Assembly: GCA_040758525.1 (NCBI GenBank)
Contig: JBFLVQ010000299.1
Location: forward strand, 1 to 10,890
Source: JBFLVQ01 sp040758525
GTDB lineage: Bacteria; Acidobacteriota; Blastocatellia; Chloracidobacteriales; JADJPF01
DNA length: 10,890 nucleotides
Reading direction: 5' to 3'
Under the pieces are notes generated by a model. The model was given only the letters and a program-made list of their open reading frames with translations. It was not told the DNA's origin and made no database searches. Position numbers and translations under genes: made by a program. Shown one piece after another: positions 1 to 6,774 of this stretch; positions within the stretch are counted from its first letter, which is position 1, and every line of letters starts with the position of its first letter.

Positions 1-283
1 GAAAATACATAAACACATGATTTATAGTGATACGATGCAGCCAAGTCGCAAATGAGGATTCGCCACGAAATGTGTTAAGTTTAGCCTGAACCTGTAGAAA
101 GATCTCTTGTGTTAGATCTTCAGCATCGGCAAAGTTGTTCAATATTCGCAAGCAGGTTCTATAAACGCGTCCATAGTAACGTTGATAGATCTCCTCAAAT
201 GGTAGCTTGGCAATCTTTTCTTTTTCTTGTAGCGGCGCATAGAATGCCAATTTATTGCCATTGTTTATTGCATAAGCGATCAT
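1..283 (-). CDS. ECF-family RNA polymerase sigma factor, N-terminal part (runs off the left edge)
   Basis: The minus strand reads from ATG at 283 through 94 open codons to the window edge, so only the N-terminus is present. After about 28 variable residues comes sigma-70 region 2: FEEIYQRYYGRVYRTCLRIL (about 29-48), the acidic DAEDLTQEIFLQV stretch (53-65), which matches the core-binding helix of ECF factors, and the TFRGESSFATWLHRITIN segment (71-88), typical of the -10 recognition end of region 2. ECF factors direct RNA polymerase to small regulons, often envelope or extracytoplasmic stress genes. The start is set by a strong ribosome site AGGAG (290-294). The gene begins 26 bp after the L,D-transpeptidase stop on the same strand, so the two are probably co-transcribed. 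Region 4 and any anti-sigma gene are outside the window, so the subgroup cannot be judged. Confidence 0.9.
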   Translation of the reverse strand, partial: MIAYAINNGNKLAFYAPLQEKEKIAKLPFEEIYQRYYGRVYRTCLRILNNFADAEDLTQEIFLQVQAKLNTFRGESSFATWLHRITINHVFMYF

Positions 284-309
284 TTTGTTCTCCTTTCGCC
301 GATATTCAG

Positions 310-1002
310 TTACTGTGAAGTGGTAGCAATCAATCCACTATGGATAATTACCTCCATACCGATTGGGATCATCTCACTAAACTGTTTAGCTGCATGCATA
401 GGGATGCGTATACAGCCATGACTTGCAGGATAAGCAGGAACTGAAGGATTGCCATGAATAGCAATTCCCTTATGTATGTAGCAGGGGTAATAGAGTAGGC
501 CCAATGGACTCTTGCGCCAACCATTTATCTTAGCGTAAACCTTGAATCGCCCCTCTGGTGTGTGAGCGCGACGTGTTCGACCACCTTCAGTAAAGAATTT
601 ATTGTTGCCTGTTGAGATCGGTAGGATATGTGAGACAGAGCCGTTATTGACAATGAATAACACTTGGCGATGTAGATCTATTTCGACATGGGTGTCACCG
701 CCTTCATATGGTAGTGGAGGCTTTGCCGCCTGTATTGCTTCTAACTCCTCTGTTGTAAGCTTTCCTGTACGTTTACGACCAGTCACTTTCTGAAAAGCAA
801 TAAGCGCATGTCGTGAACCATCATCCCATTTACCGTCAACTGGTCCAGTCCAATAGCCTAGATTAGATAAAAGCTGTTCCGTTTCCTGGATCTCGGTTTT
901 AGAGAGTGGACTGGCAGCCAAAACTTCGCTAGGTATAATGGTACAGACTATTGATAAGATAGTTAAAATTGTTAGAAAACAAAGAAGAAAAAGTTTCTTC
1001 AT
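310..1002 (-). CDS. L,D-transpeptidase (YkuD) with N-terminal peptidoglycan-binding domain
   Basis: This is a 230-aa exported enzyme expected to make 3-3 cross-links in peptidoglycan or attach proteins to it in the periplasm. A signal peptide is visible: MKK, a hydrophobic core (4-23), then VLA-AS, with likely cleavage near residue 29. A PG_binding_1 repeat follows (about 34-92; LLSNLGYWTGPVDGKWDDGS, then ALIAFQK). The YkuD catalytic domain spans about 104-221, with the signature HGN (183-185) and SHGCIRI (194-200), so Cys197 is the predicted nucleophile and His183 and His195 are in place. Length is ordinary for this two-domain form. The frame is open further upstream, but ATG at 1002 is chosen because the signal peptide starts there. 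Its ribosome site is weak (AGAAG). It leads the ECF sigma gene by 26 bp, suggesting a cell-envelope operon, and has a sigma-54 promoter candidate about 60 bp upstream. Confidence 0.92.
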   Translation of the reverse strand: MKKLFLLCFLTILTILSIVCTIIPSEVLAASPLSKTEIQETEQLLSNLGYWTGPVDGKWDDGSRHALIAFQKVTGRKRTGKLTTEELEAIQAAKPPLPYEGGDTHVEIDLHRQVLFIVNNGSVSHILPISTGNNKFFTEGGRTRRAHTPEGRFKVYAKINGWRKSPLGLLYYPCYIHKGIAIHGNPSVPAYPASHGCIRIPMHAAKQFSEMIPIGMEVIIHSGLIATTSQ

Positions 1003-1060
1003 AATTACTTCTATTCTTGATGTCGCCGTTAAACGATCCTTCACCATAACTTTTAATTTG

Positions 1061-1076
1061 TGCAATTTGAGGGCCA
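1061..1076 (-). promoter_or_regulatory. Candidate sigma-54 promoter for the L,D-transpeptidase-ECF sigma operon
   Basis: The minus strand reads TGGCCCTCAAATTGCA, against the sigma-54 consensus TGGYAYR-N4-TTGCW. GG and GC are exactly 10 bases apart and the TTGCA box is perfect. Position 5 (C for A) and position 7 (T for R) deviate. Transcription would start near 1050, leaving a leader of about 48 nt before the ATG at 1002. Confidence 0.6.
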
Positions 1077-1165
1077 AGAATGATATATCTAAAGGTGAGT
1101 GATTAATGCAGTTAACTGAGATTAGTAGATATGTAGAGGGTAAAATTTCATAGCTACTGCACTTA

Positions 1166-1181
1166 TGTGGGGAACCAGACA
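1166..1181. promoter_or_regulatory. TGGGGAA element in an imperfect palindrome, candidate activator site
   Basis: The sequence TGTGGGGAACCAGACA has arms TGTGGGG and CCAGACA, which pair at 5 of 7 positions around a central AA. It lies about 90 bp from each of the two divergent sigma-54 promoter candidates, a usual distance for an enhancer-binding protein site. The core TGGGGAA (1168-1174) recurs in two other regulatory gaps of this window. The bound protein is unknown. Confidence 0.35.
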
Positions 1182-1266
1182 CTGCCTTTTTAGCTATGGC
1201 CTGCTGCCTTGTGCTATCTTATTCAAGAATTTACCTACTGACTTAGTCGAGCCGCTGATCTACTGT

Positions 1267-1282
1267 AGGCATATCTGTTGCA
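1267..1282 (+). promoter_or_regulatory. Candidate sigma-54 promoter for the phosphoribosyltransferase
   Basis: The plus strand reads AGGCATATCTGTTGCA. It matches TGGYAYR-N4-TTGCW except for A at the first position, with exact GG-N10-GC spacing. The predicted start is near 1293, with a leader of about 93 nt to the ATG at 1386. Confidence 0.62.
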
Positions 1283-1385
1283 TAACAATTGAGAAAATAG
1301 TGAGCCCTGCTTTTTGTAGAAGAAGATTGATGCATAGTAACAAGCAGGTTGATCATAAAATAGGCCGTTTATTAAGGAGAGATTT

Positions 1386-2054
1386 ATGATCAGAAGATTT
1401 CGAGACAGAACGGAAGCTGGGCAGTTGCTGGCAAGTAGACTTTCAGCCTATGCCAATAAGCCTGATGTGATTGTGCTGGCACTGCCGCGTGGAGGAGTGC
1501 CAGTCGCCTATCAAGTAGCTAAAACACTTAACCTCCCATTAGATGTATTTATTGTGCGTAAACTTGGTGTACCAGAGCAGAGAGAATTGGCGATGGGTGC
1601 CATTGCCACTGGTGGCATGATTGTGTTCGATCATCAACTGATCAAGCTATTGAAAATTCCTGATCAGATAATCTATCAAGTTGTACAAGAAGAGCAGCGG
1701 GAGCTAGATCGACGTGAGTCGCGCTATCGTAATGGGCGACAGTTTCCTGAACTAGCCGGTCGTACCGCCATTCTAGTAGATGATGGTATTGCCACTGGCG
1801 CAACTATGCTGGTTGCTGTAAGGGCATTGCGAGAGCATAAACTTGCCCATATCGTAGTAGCCGTACCTGTCGCGCCACCCTCTGTTTGTGAAACTCTAGC
1901 TGCTGAGGCTGTTGAAGTAGTATGTCTGATGACCCCACAGCCATTTACCGCAGTCGGCCTTTGGTATAATGATTTCTCAGAGTTAACGGATGAAGAGGTC
2001 TCTAGTTTTTTGGAAATGGCTACCATAGAGCACCTCTCACCAGTATCAGGTTGA
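1386..2054 (+). CDS. Phosphoribosyltransferase-family protein (COG1926 type)
   Basis: This 222-aa cytoplasmic protein has the type I phosphoribosyltransferase fold. The PRPP-binding signature is ILVDDGIATGATM (129-141), with the DD pair and the GATGAT-like loop intact. ALPRGGVPVAYQVA (32-45) and the VRKLGVPEQRELAMGAIA stretch (57-74) are typical of the stand-alone COG1926 subgroup, whose base substrate is not established, so a specific purine or pyrimidine salvage role should not be assumed. Length is normal for this group. The start is firm: AAGGAGA (1374-1380) lies 5 nt before the ATG. It is transcribed away from the L,D-transpeptidase and converges on the 91-aa gene, 16 bp away. Members of this subgroup are often seen beside Hsp20 and universal stress genes, as here. 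A sigma-54 promoter candidate precedes it. Confidence 0.9.
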   Translation: MIRRFRDRTEAGQLLASRLSAYANKPDVIVLALPRGGVPVAYQVAKTLNLPLDVFIVRKLGVPEQRELAMGAIATGGMIVFDHQLIKLLKIPDQIIYQVVQEEQRELDRRESRYRNGRQFPELAGRTAILVDDGIATGATMLVAVRALREHKLAHIVVAVPVAPPSVCETLAAEAVEVVCLMTPQPFTAVGLWYNDFSELTDEEVSSFLEMATIEHLSPVSG

Positions 2055-2070
2055 CTGGCCATATCATATA

Positions 2071-2346
2071 TTAGAGGATAACTTGGGATGGGCCAACACT
2101 ATCCTTACCATAGAATTTTCCGATCGCAGCATTTTCAATCTGACTAAATTTACGACTTAATCCGGTTAGTTGTGCTCTATTATTGCGAGCGCTAATCATA
2201 AACCGTGTTACCAAAACATGGTTGGCAAACGCTGCTTCCTGAGCAACCACCCATAATTGTTTGTTAGTTAGCGGCTGATTAATACGGTTTTCCAATATTT
2301 GTGCTTGCTTGGTAAGCGCGGATAAACTGCTGGCCCTCTTTTTCAT
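2071..2346 (-). CDS. Hypothetical 91-aa protein
   Basis: I do not recognise this protein. It is basic, has no cysteine, no signal peptide and no membrane segment, and looks mostly helical. The N-terminus MKKRASSLSALTKQAQILEN could be a DNA- or RNA-facing helix, but no named motif is visible. I choose ATG at 2346 because GGAG (2353-2356) lies 6 nt ahead of it. TTG at 2358 or ATG at 2352 would add 2-4 residues but have no spaced ribosome site. It converges on the phosphoribosyltransferase and diverges from the kinase operon. Good ribosome-site spacing, typical codon use and a possible sigma-54 promoter upstream argue that it is a real gene. The weak point is the lack of any recognised homolog. 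Confidence 0.6.
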   Translation of the reverse strand: MKKRASSLSALTKQAQILENRINQPLTNKQLWVVAQEAAFANHVLVTRFMISARNNRAQLTGLSRKFSQIENAAIGKFYGKDSVGPSQVIL

Positions 2347-2463
2347 ATTCATCTCCAATCTTTATTATGGAACTATTCTGTTATGCACACCACTTTGACT
2401 GAATATTTTGAATGGATTTTTACCGTGTTACCGCTTGAACCCTTGAAGTGTCGAAAAGACTAG

Positions 2464-2479
2464 AGCAAAAAATATCCCG
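2464..2479 (-). promoter_or_regulatory. Possible sigma-54 promoter for the 91-aa gene
   Basis: The minus strand reads CGGGATATTTTTTGCT: GG-N8-TTGC is exact, with ATA and the final T agreeing with TGGYAYR-N4-TTGCW. Positions 1 (C) and 4 (G) deviate. The predicted start is near 2453, giving a leader of about 107 nt. It is among the weakest of the seven candidates because the spacer is a T-run, where TTGC is easier to hit by chance. Confidence 0.42.
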
Positions 2480-2517
2480 TCGTTAAATGGCCTGTTTCTC
2501 TACATAGCTACTATTAA

Positions 2518-2546
2518 GTGGGGAATTTTATCGATCTGGTGGGGAA
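2518..2546 (+). repeat. Pair of GTGGGGAA direct repeats spaced 21 bp
   Basis: GTGGGGAA occurs at 2518-2525 and again at 2539-2546. The 21-bp step is two turns of the helix, so two proteins would bind on the same face. The second copy occupies the place of the missing -35 box of the kinase promoter. This looks like an activator site, but the binding protein is unknown. Confidence 0.4.
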
Positions 2547-2565
2547 AATTTCACAGAAGTTGGTG

Positions 2566-2571
2566 TATAAT
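2566..2571 (+). promoter_or_regulatory. Candidate -10 box of the kinase operon
   Basis: TATAAT is a perfect housekeeping -10 hexamer. At 16-18 bp upstream only GGAAAA-like sequence is found, so there is no -35 box. Transcription would start near 2578 with a leader of about 108 nt. Absence of a -35 suggests activator dependence. Confidence 0.4.
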
Positions 2572-2685
2572 TATCGCTTCAACCAATGCATTAGTGTTAT
2601 CTAGCAATAATCAGTTTTGTAGTCAACCAGCTCTTATTGTAGTATTATCTATTAGTACAAGAGTATTAACGAGTGAATACTAGTA

Positions 2686-3879
2686 ATGGATGTAAATGAA
2701 AAAAACATTGCCGAACTGATCGTAGAGCTGAACGAAGCAAAAGCAAAAATCACTGCGCTAAGATCTTCAGAAGCAAAATTTCTTGGGCTTTTCGAATCGG
2801 CGCCCGATGCGATTATTATTCTTGACCATAAAGGCCGCATTTCCCTCGTCAATTCTCAAGTTGAGAAGATGTTTGGTTACAGCCGCGATGAGTTGCTAGG
2901 CCAGTCGATTGAGATATTAGTGCCAGAGCGATTTCGTGATCGCCATTTAGGTCACCGTAATGCTTATTATGCTAGCCCTCATACACGTCCTATGGGTATT
3001 GGTCTCGATCTATATGTGCTCTGTAAAGATGGACGCGAGCTGCCTGTTGAGATCAGTCTTAGTCCTCTCAAACTTGATGATGGCCTCTATATTACCAGTA
3101 TCGTTCGTGATATTACTGAACGCAAGAAATATGAAGAATATATCAAGAACATCAATAAAGAGCTGGAACGTCGTGTAATTGAGCGTACTGAGGAATTAGC
3201 GCGTTCGAATGCCGATTTAGAGCAATTTGCCTATGTTGCTTCACATGATCTGCAAGAGCCACTGCGCATGGTAGCGAGTTACACACAGTTGCTTGCCAAA
3301 CGTTATAAGAATAAGTTGGATGCAGATGCAGACGAGTTCATCGGTTATGCAGTTGATGGCGCCAACCGTATGCAGCGACTGATCAATGATCTGCTTGCCT
3401 ATTCGCGTGTGAACACACGCGGTAAAGAATTTCAACCAACCAATTGTGAAGAGGTGCTAGCACGTACACTGATTAATCTGCGTCTAACCATTGAGGAGAG
3501 TGAAGCCGAAATAACTCATGATCCATTACCAATTGTGTCGGCTGATGTATTGCAATTAGGTCAAGTCTTTCAGAACCTTATTGCCAATGCGATCAAGTTT
3601 CATGGTGATGCTCGGCCACATATTCATATTTCTGCTCAACGTAGTGAAAATAGCTGGCTGTTTATCTTCCGTGACAATGGTATTGGTATTGATCCACAAT
3701 ATTTTGAAAGGATCTTTGTTATTTTCCAGCGTCTACACGGTCCCCAAGACTATACTGGCAGTGGTATTGGATTGGCAATCTGTAAGAAGATTATTGAGCG
3801 ACATGGTGGACACATTTGGGTCGAGTCTAAGCCAGGTAATGGTAGTGCTTTTCATTTCACAATACCAATCAAGGAGTAA
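2686..3879 (+). CDS. Cytoplasmic PAS-domain sensor histidine kinase
   Basis: This is a 397-aa soluble kinase with no signal peptide or membrane segment. Order: short N-terminal coiled coil (about 5-28), PAS domain (about 30-145, ending in the common exit motif RDITERKK), coiled-coil linker (150-180), HisKA domain with FAYVASHDLQEPLR (181-194) and phospho-acceptor His187, and HATPase_c with N-box QNLIANAIKF (296-305), DNGIG (330-334) and GSGIGLA (358-364). All catalytic boxes are intact. SHDLQEPLR is the H-box of the phytochrome-like kinase group that normally pairs with Rcp1-type regulators, and one follows 9 bp downstream. The PAS stretch PERFRDRH places His87 where FixL has its haem ligand, although this motif is common in PAS domains not known to bind haem. 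No clear Shine-Dalgarno precedes the ATG. The start is chosen because the coiled coil begins there. Confidence 0.93.
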   Translation: MDVNEKNIAELIVELNEAKAKITALRSSEAKFLGLFESAPDAIIILDHKGRISLVNSQVEKMFGYSRDELLGQSIEILVPERFRDRHLGHRNAYYASPHTRPMGIGLDLYVLCKDGRELPVEISLSPLKLDDGLYITSIVRDITERKKYEEYIKNINKELERRVIERTEELARSNADLEQFAYVASHDLQEPLRMVASYTQLLAKRYKNKLDADADEFIGYAVDGANRMQRLINDLLAYSRVNTRGKEFQPTNCEEVLARTLINLRLTIEESEAEITHDPLPIVSADVLQLGQVFQNLIANAIKFHGDARPHIHISAQRSENSWLFIFRDNGIGIDPQYFERIFVIFQRLHGPQDYTGSGIGLAICKKIIERHGGHIWVESKPGNGSAFHFTIPIKE

Positions 3880-3888
3880 CATAAATAA

Positions 3889-4338
3889 ATGACAAGCGAT
3901 TGGAAAGATACTAAACCGATAGAGATTCTCTTGGTAGAGGATAATCCTGGAGATGTTCGTCTTACTAAAGAAGCTCTCAAAGAGGCAAAGGTCTACAACA
4001 ATCTCAGTGTTGCTATGGATGGTATTGAGGCACTAGAATATCTGCATAAAAAGGGTAGATATACTAATGCTGTTACTCCTGACTTAATTCTGCTTGATCT
4101 CAATCTACCCAAAAAAGATGGCAGAGAAGTATTGGAGGAGATAAAGAATGATCAACGATTGCGGCGCATTCCTGTAGTTGTATTGACTACTTCGGATGCT
4201 GAGCAAGATATTATCAAAACTTACCATTTACATGCGAACTGTTACATAACCAAGCCAGTCGATCTAGAAAAGTTTATTACTGTAGTTGAATCGATTGAGA
4301 ATTTCTGGCTCACGATTGTGAAACTACCACCGAAATAG
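3889..4338 (+). CDS. Rcp1-like single-domain response regulator
   Basis: This 149-aa protein is almost entirely one receiver domain. Acidic pocket Glu17-Asp18 (LLVEDNPGD), phospho-acceptor Asp70 (LILLDLNLPKKDG), Thr100-Thr101 and Lys122 (TKPVD) are all present. The VEDNPGDVRL start, the long YLHKKGRY insertion and the C-terminal NFW motif (138-140) are characteristic of regulators that pair with phytochrome-like kinases. It has no output domain, so it works by protein contact or as a phosphate shuttle. It lies 9 bp after the PAS kinase and 18 bp before the hybrid kinase, so it probably passes phosphate between them. Its nearest ribosome site is AAGGAG (3871-3876), which overlaps the kinase stop and is 12 nt from the ATG, a rather long spacing that suggests coupled translation. 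Confidence 0.93.
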   Translation: MTSDWKDTKPIEILLVEDNPGDVRLTKEALKEAKVYNNLSVAMDGIEALEYLHKKGRYTNAVTPDLILLDLNLPKKDGREVLEEIKNDQRLRRIPVVVLTTSDAEQDIIKTYHLHANCYITKPVDLEKFITVVESIENFWLTIVKLPPK

Positions 4339-4356
4339 TACGGATTTTCCTTCACT

Positions 4357-6666
4357 ATGGCTACAAACATCATCAAGGTGTTACTTATCGAAGATAATCC
4401 TGGCGATATCAGGCTGGTACGCGAAATGCTCGCCGAGGCACGTAACGCACTCTTTGATCTGCGCAGTACCAACACACTCCAGGAAGGTCTTGAATTAATG
4501 GCAGGAGGCGGCTTTGATATCCTGTTGCTGGATCTATCGCTTCCTGATTCGCAGGGACTGGAAACACTTAAGCGTGCACAGTCGCAGCCATACGCTCCGC
4601 CTATTGTGCTGCTTACTGGATTGGAAGATGAATCATTAGCGATCAATGCGCTACATGTGGGGGCACAAGATTATCTTGTTAAGGGTCAGGTTAACAGTGA
4701 ACTGCTTGCTCGTGCGCTCTCTTATGCAATTGAGCGTAAAAATGTACATAGTGAGTTAGTACGTTCACAGAAGAAATATGAGAATCTGATCAATTCGATC
4801 GATGGTATTGTATTGGAGATCGAGCCTACAACTTTTAGGATAACCTTTATCAGTAAACAAGCTGAGCGTTTATTAGGTTATCCCAGCGAGCATTGGTTAC
4901 AAGCGTCTATATTCTGGCAGGATCACATACATCTGGAAGATCGTGAACAGGCAATTAACTCCTATAAGCAGGCGGTTAGTGAGAAGAAGAACTATCAACT
5001 TGAATACCGCTTGATCGCCGCCGACAATAATATTGTCTGGGTAAGAGAGATTGTCACAGTAGTAATGGAAGATAATCGTGTTGTACGGTTGCGTAGCTTG
5101 ATAGTTGACATCACCGAGCGCAAGCAAGCAGAAGAGCGTATACACGAGCAGGCTGCACTGCTAGATATAGCTCCTGATGCTATTATGGTATGCGATCTTG
5201 AGGAAAAGATCGTCTACTGGAGTAGAGGTGCAGAACATCTTTATGGATGGCATTCTGGAGAGGTAATAGGATGTAATGCAAGCGAATTGCTGTACAAAAG
5301 CTCATTACTGCAACTACAAGAGGCTTTCCATAATGTCCTTGAGAAAGGTGAATGGACTGGCGAGCTACAACAATTAACAAAGAATGGTCGCGAGATTGCT
5401 GTTGAGAGCCGACAAGTGTTGGTGCGCGATTCCCAAGGACAAGCAAAAGCGCAGCTTATCGTTAATACCGATATTACTGAAAAAAAGAAGTTGGCAGCAC
5501 AATTCTTGCGCACACAGAGAATGGAATCGATTGGTACGCTCGCCGGCGGTATTGCCCATGATCTAAACAATGCTCTTACGCCTATCGCTATGGCGACACA
5601 GTTTCTTGAAGACAGAGTTATTGATGAGGGTGATAAGCAATGTCTCAATATTATCAAGACCTGTGTTACACGCAGCAGTGAAATGGTTAAGCAGGTGCTC
5701 TCTTTTGTACGTGGTGTTGAAGGTGAACGTATTGCTATTCAGCTTAAACATATGGTGGGAGAGTTGACAAAAGTATTGCAGCAGACTCTCCCCAAATCTA
5801 TCAAAATCTCTACATCAATTTCGAGAGAACTCTGGCTGGTTAATGGTGATGCCACTCAACTCTATCAAGTGCTAATGAACCTCTGTATTAATGCGCGTGA
5901 TGCTATGACAGCAGGGGGAGAGCTAAAGATAGTGGCAGAGAATATATTGATTAACGAAATGAATTCCTCTGCTCATCCTGGAGTTAGTTTAGGCAGGTTC
6001 GTACTTATTACTGTAACCGATACTGGTAAAGGTATTCCGGCTGAGATGATAGACAAGATTTTTGAGCCTTTCTTTACTACCAAAGATATTGGTAAGGGCA
6101 CAGGGTTAGGGCTTTCCACGGCACTCAGTATTGTGCGTAGTCATGATGGCTTTATTGATGTGAAGAGCGAATATGGCAAGGGTACAGAGTTTCATATCTA
6201 TCTGCCTGCAGGTGTTGCGCAGCCATCAGCATCAAGTCAACGACAGGTTGAACTACCAACTGGTAATGGCGAGATGATCCTAATTGTTGATGATGAAGCA
6301 GCGATTAGAGAGATCACAAAATCTACGTTAGCAGCATATGGCTACAATGTGCTTACTGCCAGTGATGGTGCCGAAGCATTGGCAATATGTGCTAAAAATA
6401 TCGGCCAGATCGATCTGGTACTGATGGATCTAATGATGCCTGTGTTAGATGGTGTGGCCACTATCAAGACACTGGAGAAGCTTGATCCAAACCTAAAGAT
6501 TATACCAACTAGCGGACTACTGACAAAGGCCGATGTTGATATGCCATCTGTAAGAGTTAAGGCTTTCTTGCCCAAGCCATACACTACTGAAAGCCTGCTT
6601 AAAACCGTCTGGAAAGCGCTACATATCAGTGATCAGGATATGGTAGAACTTAAGATCACAACATGA
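4357..6666 (+). CDS. Hybrid histidine kinase, REC-PAS-PAS-HisKA-HATPase-REC
   Basis: This is a 769-aa cytoplasmic protein. The N-terminal receiver (about 6-125) has Glu12-Asp13, phospho-acceptor Asp59 and Lys109. PAS 1 (about 138-255) has the FWQDHIHLEDRE stretch typical of PAS_3. PAS 2 spans about 262-377. HisKA has GTLAGGIAHDLNNALTPI (393-410) with His401, the NtrB-like H-box class. HATPase_c has MNLCINARDAM (507-517), DTGKGIP (555-561) and GTGLGLS (581-587). The C-terminal receiver (about 638-755) has Asp645-Asp646, phospho-acceptor Asp691, Thr718 and Lys740. All sites look functional. The first receiver can take phosphate from the upstream kinase or shuttle regulator. The second can drain or pass on the phosphate from His401. 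No HPt or DNA-binding domain is present, so the final output protein is elsewhere. No Shine-Dalgarno is visible ahead of ATG 4357. Coupling to the gene ending 18 bp upstream is likely. Confidence 0.93.
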   Translation: MATNIIKVLLIEDNPGDIRLVREMLAEARNALFDLRSTNTLQEGLELMAGGGFDILLLDLSLPDSQGLETLKRAQSQPYAPPIVLLTGLEDESLAINALHVGAQDYLVKGQVNSELLARALSYAIERKNVHSELVRSQKKYENLINSIDGIVLEIEPTTFRITFISKQAERLLGYPSEHWLQASIFWQDHIHLEDREQAINSYKQAVSEKKNYQLEYRLIAADNNIVWVREIVTVVMEDNRVVRLRSLIVDITERKQAEERIHEQAALLDIAPDAIMVCDLEEKIVYWSRGAEHLYGWHSGEVIGCNASELLYKSSLLQLQEAFHNVLEKGEWTGELQQLTKNGREIAVESRQVLVRDSQGQAKAQLIVNTDITEKKKLAAQFLRTQRMESIGTLAGGIAHDLNNALTPIAMATQFLEDRVIDEGDKQCLNIIKTCVTRSSEMVKQVLSFVRGVEGERIAIQLKHMVGELTKVLQQTLPKSIKISTSISRELWLVNGDATQLYQVLMNLCINARDAMTAGGELKIVAENILINEMNSSAHPGVSLGRFVLITVTDTGKGIPAEMIDKIFEPFFTTKDIGKGTGLGLSTALSIVRSHDGFIDVKSEYGKGTEFHIYLPAGVAQPSASSQRQVELPTGNGEMILIVDDEAAIREITKSTLAAYGYNVLTASDGAEALAICAKNIGQIDLVLMDLMMPVLDGVATIKTLEKLDPNLKIIPTSGLLTKADVDMPSVRVKAFLPKPYTTESLLKTVWKALHISDQDMVELKITT

Positions 6667-6709
6667 TGCAAAATTTTCAATTCCAATATCCGCTTTCACA
6701 AATGTTACG

Positions 6710-6760
6710 ATAGAGGTAGCAGTAGATAAAACTACTAATAAATTTACTTGCTACCTCTAT
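6710..6760. terminator. Stem-loop between convergent hybrid kinase and Hsp20 genes
   Basis: ATAGAGGTAGCA (6710-6721) pairs perfectly with TGCTACCTCTAT (6749-6760): a 12-bp stem with a 27-nt loop, extendable by three pairs past one bulge. It lies between two convergent genes and is symmetric, so it can act on both transcripts. No T-run follows on either strand, so it may be a 3'-end processing or stability hairpin and not a classical intrinsic terminator. Confidence 0.6.
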
Positions 6761-6774
6761 GGCAAGTATTTATG

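Larger units (their letters stand above)
1003..1385. other. Divergent regulatory gap between L,D-transpeptidase and phosphoribosyltransferase
   Basis: There is no credible gene here: the small plus-strand open frame at 1165-1389 has no domain and no ribosome site. The gap holds two outward-facing sigma-54 promoter candidates (1061-1076 minus, 1267-1282 plus). Almost midway between them is a TGGGGAA element inside an imperfect palindrome (1166-1181). Confidence 0.6.
2347..2685. other. Divergent regulatory gap between the 91-aa gene and the kinase operon
   Basis: No gene is seen in these 339 bp. The gap contains a TGTTATGCA copy (2379-2387), a weaker sigma-54 candidate facing the 91-aa gene (2464-2479), two TGGGGAA elements 21 bp apart (2519-2525, 2540-2546) and a TATAAT box facing the kinase (2566-2571). 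Stretches rich in A and T separate them. Confidence 0.55.

Noticed and set aside
1003..1182. N-terminal extension of the L,D-transpeptidase
   Set aside because: The extension would put 60 residues before an evident signal peptide and would run across the sigma-54 candidate; ATG at 1002 starts the signal peptide directly.
1165..1389. Open frame of 74 codons on the plus strand ahead of the phosphoribosyltransferase
   Set aside because: No ribosome site, no recognisable domain, cysteine-rich odd composition, and it covers the regulatory gap with two promoter candidates.
1724..2062. 112-codon minus-strand frame opposite the phosphoribosyltransferase
   Set aside because: Antisense shadow of a well-supported gene, with no motif.
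2396..2425. TTGACT as a -35 box for the kinase operon
   Set aside because: No -10 hexamer at 16-18 bp (TTTTAC is poor), and a better TATAAT box lies closer to the gene.
2557..2580. Sigma-54 promoter for the kinase operon (TTGGTG ahead of TCGC)
   Set aside because: GG and GC are 12 bases apart instead of 10, a spacing sigma-54 does not tolerate.
4242..5751. Several open frames of 60-140 codons on the minus strand opposite the hybrid kinase
   Set aside because: They overlap a gene with complete domain structure, lack ribosome sites and show no domains; shadow frames.
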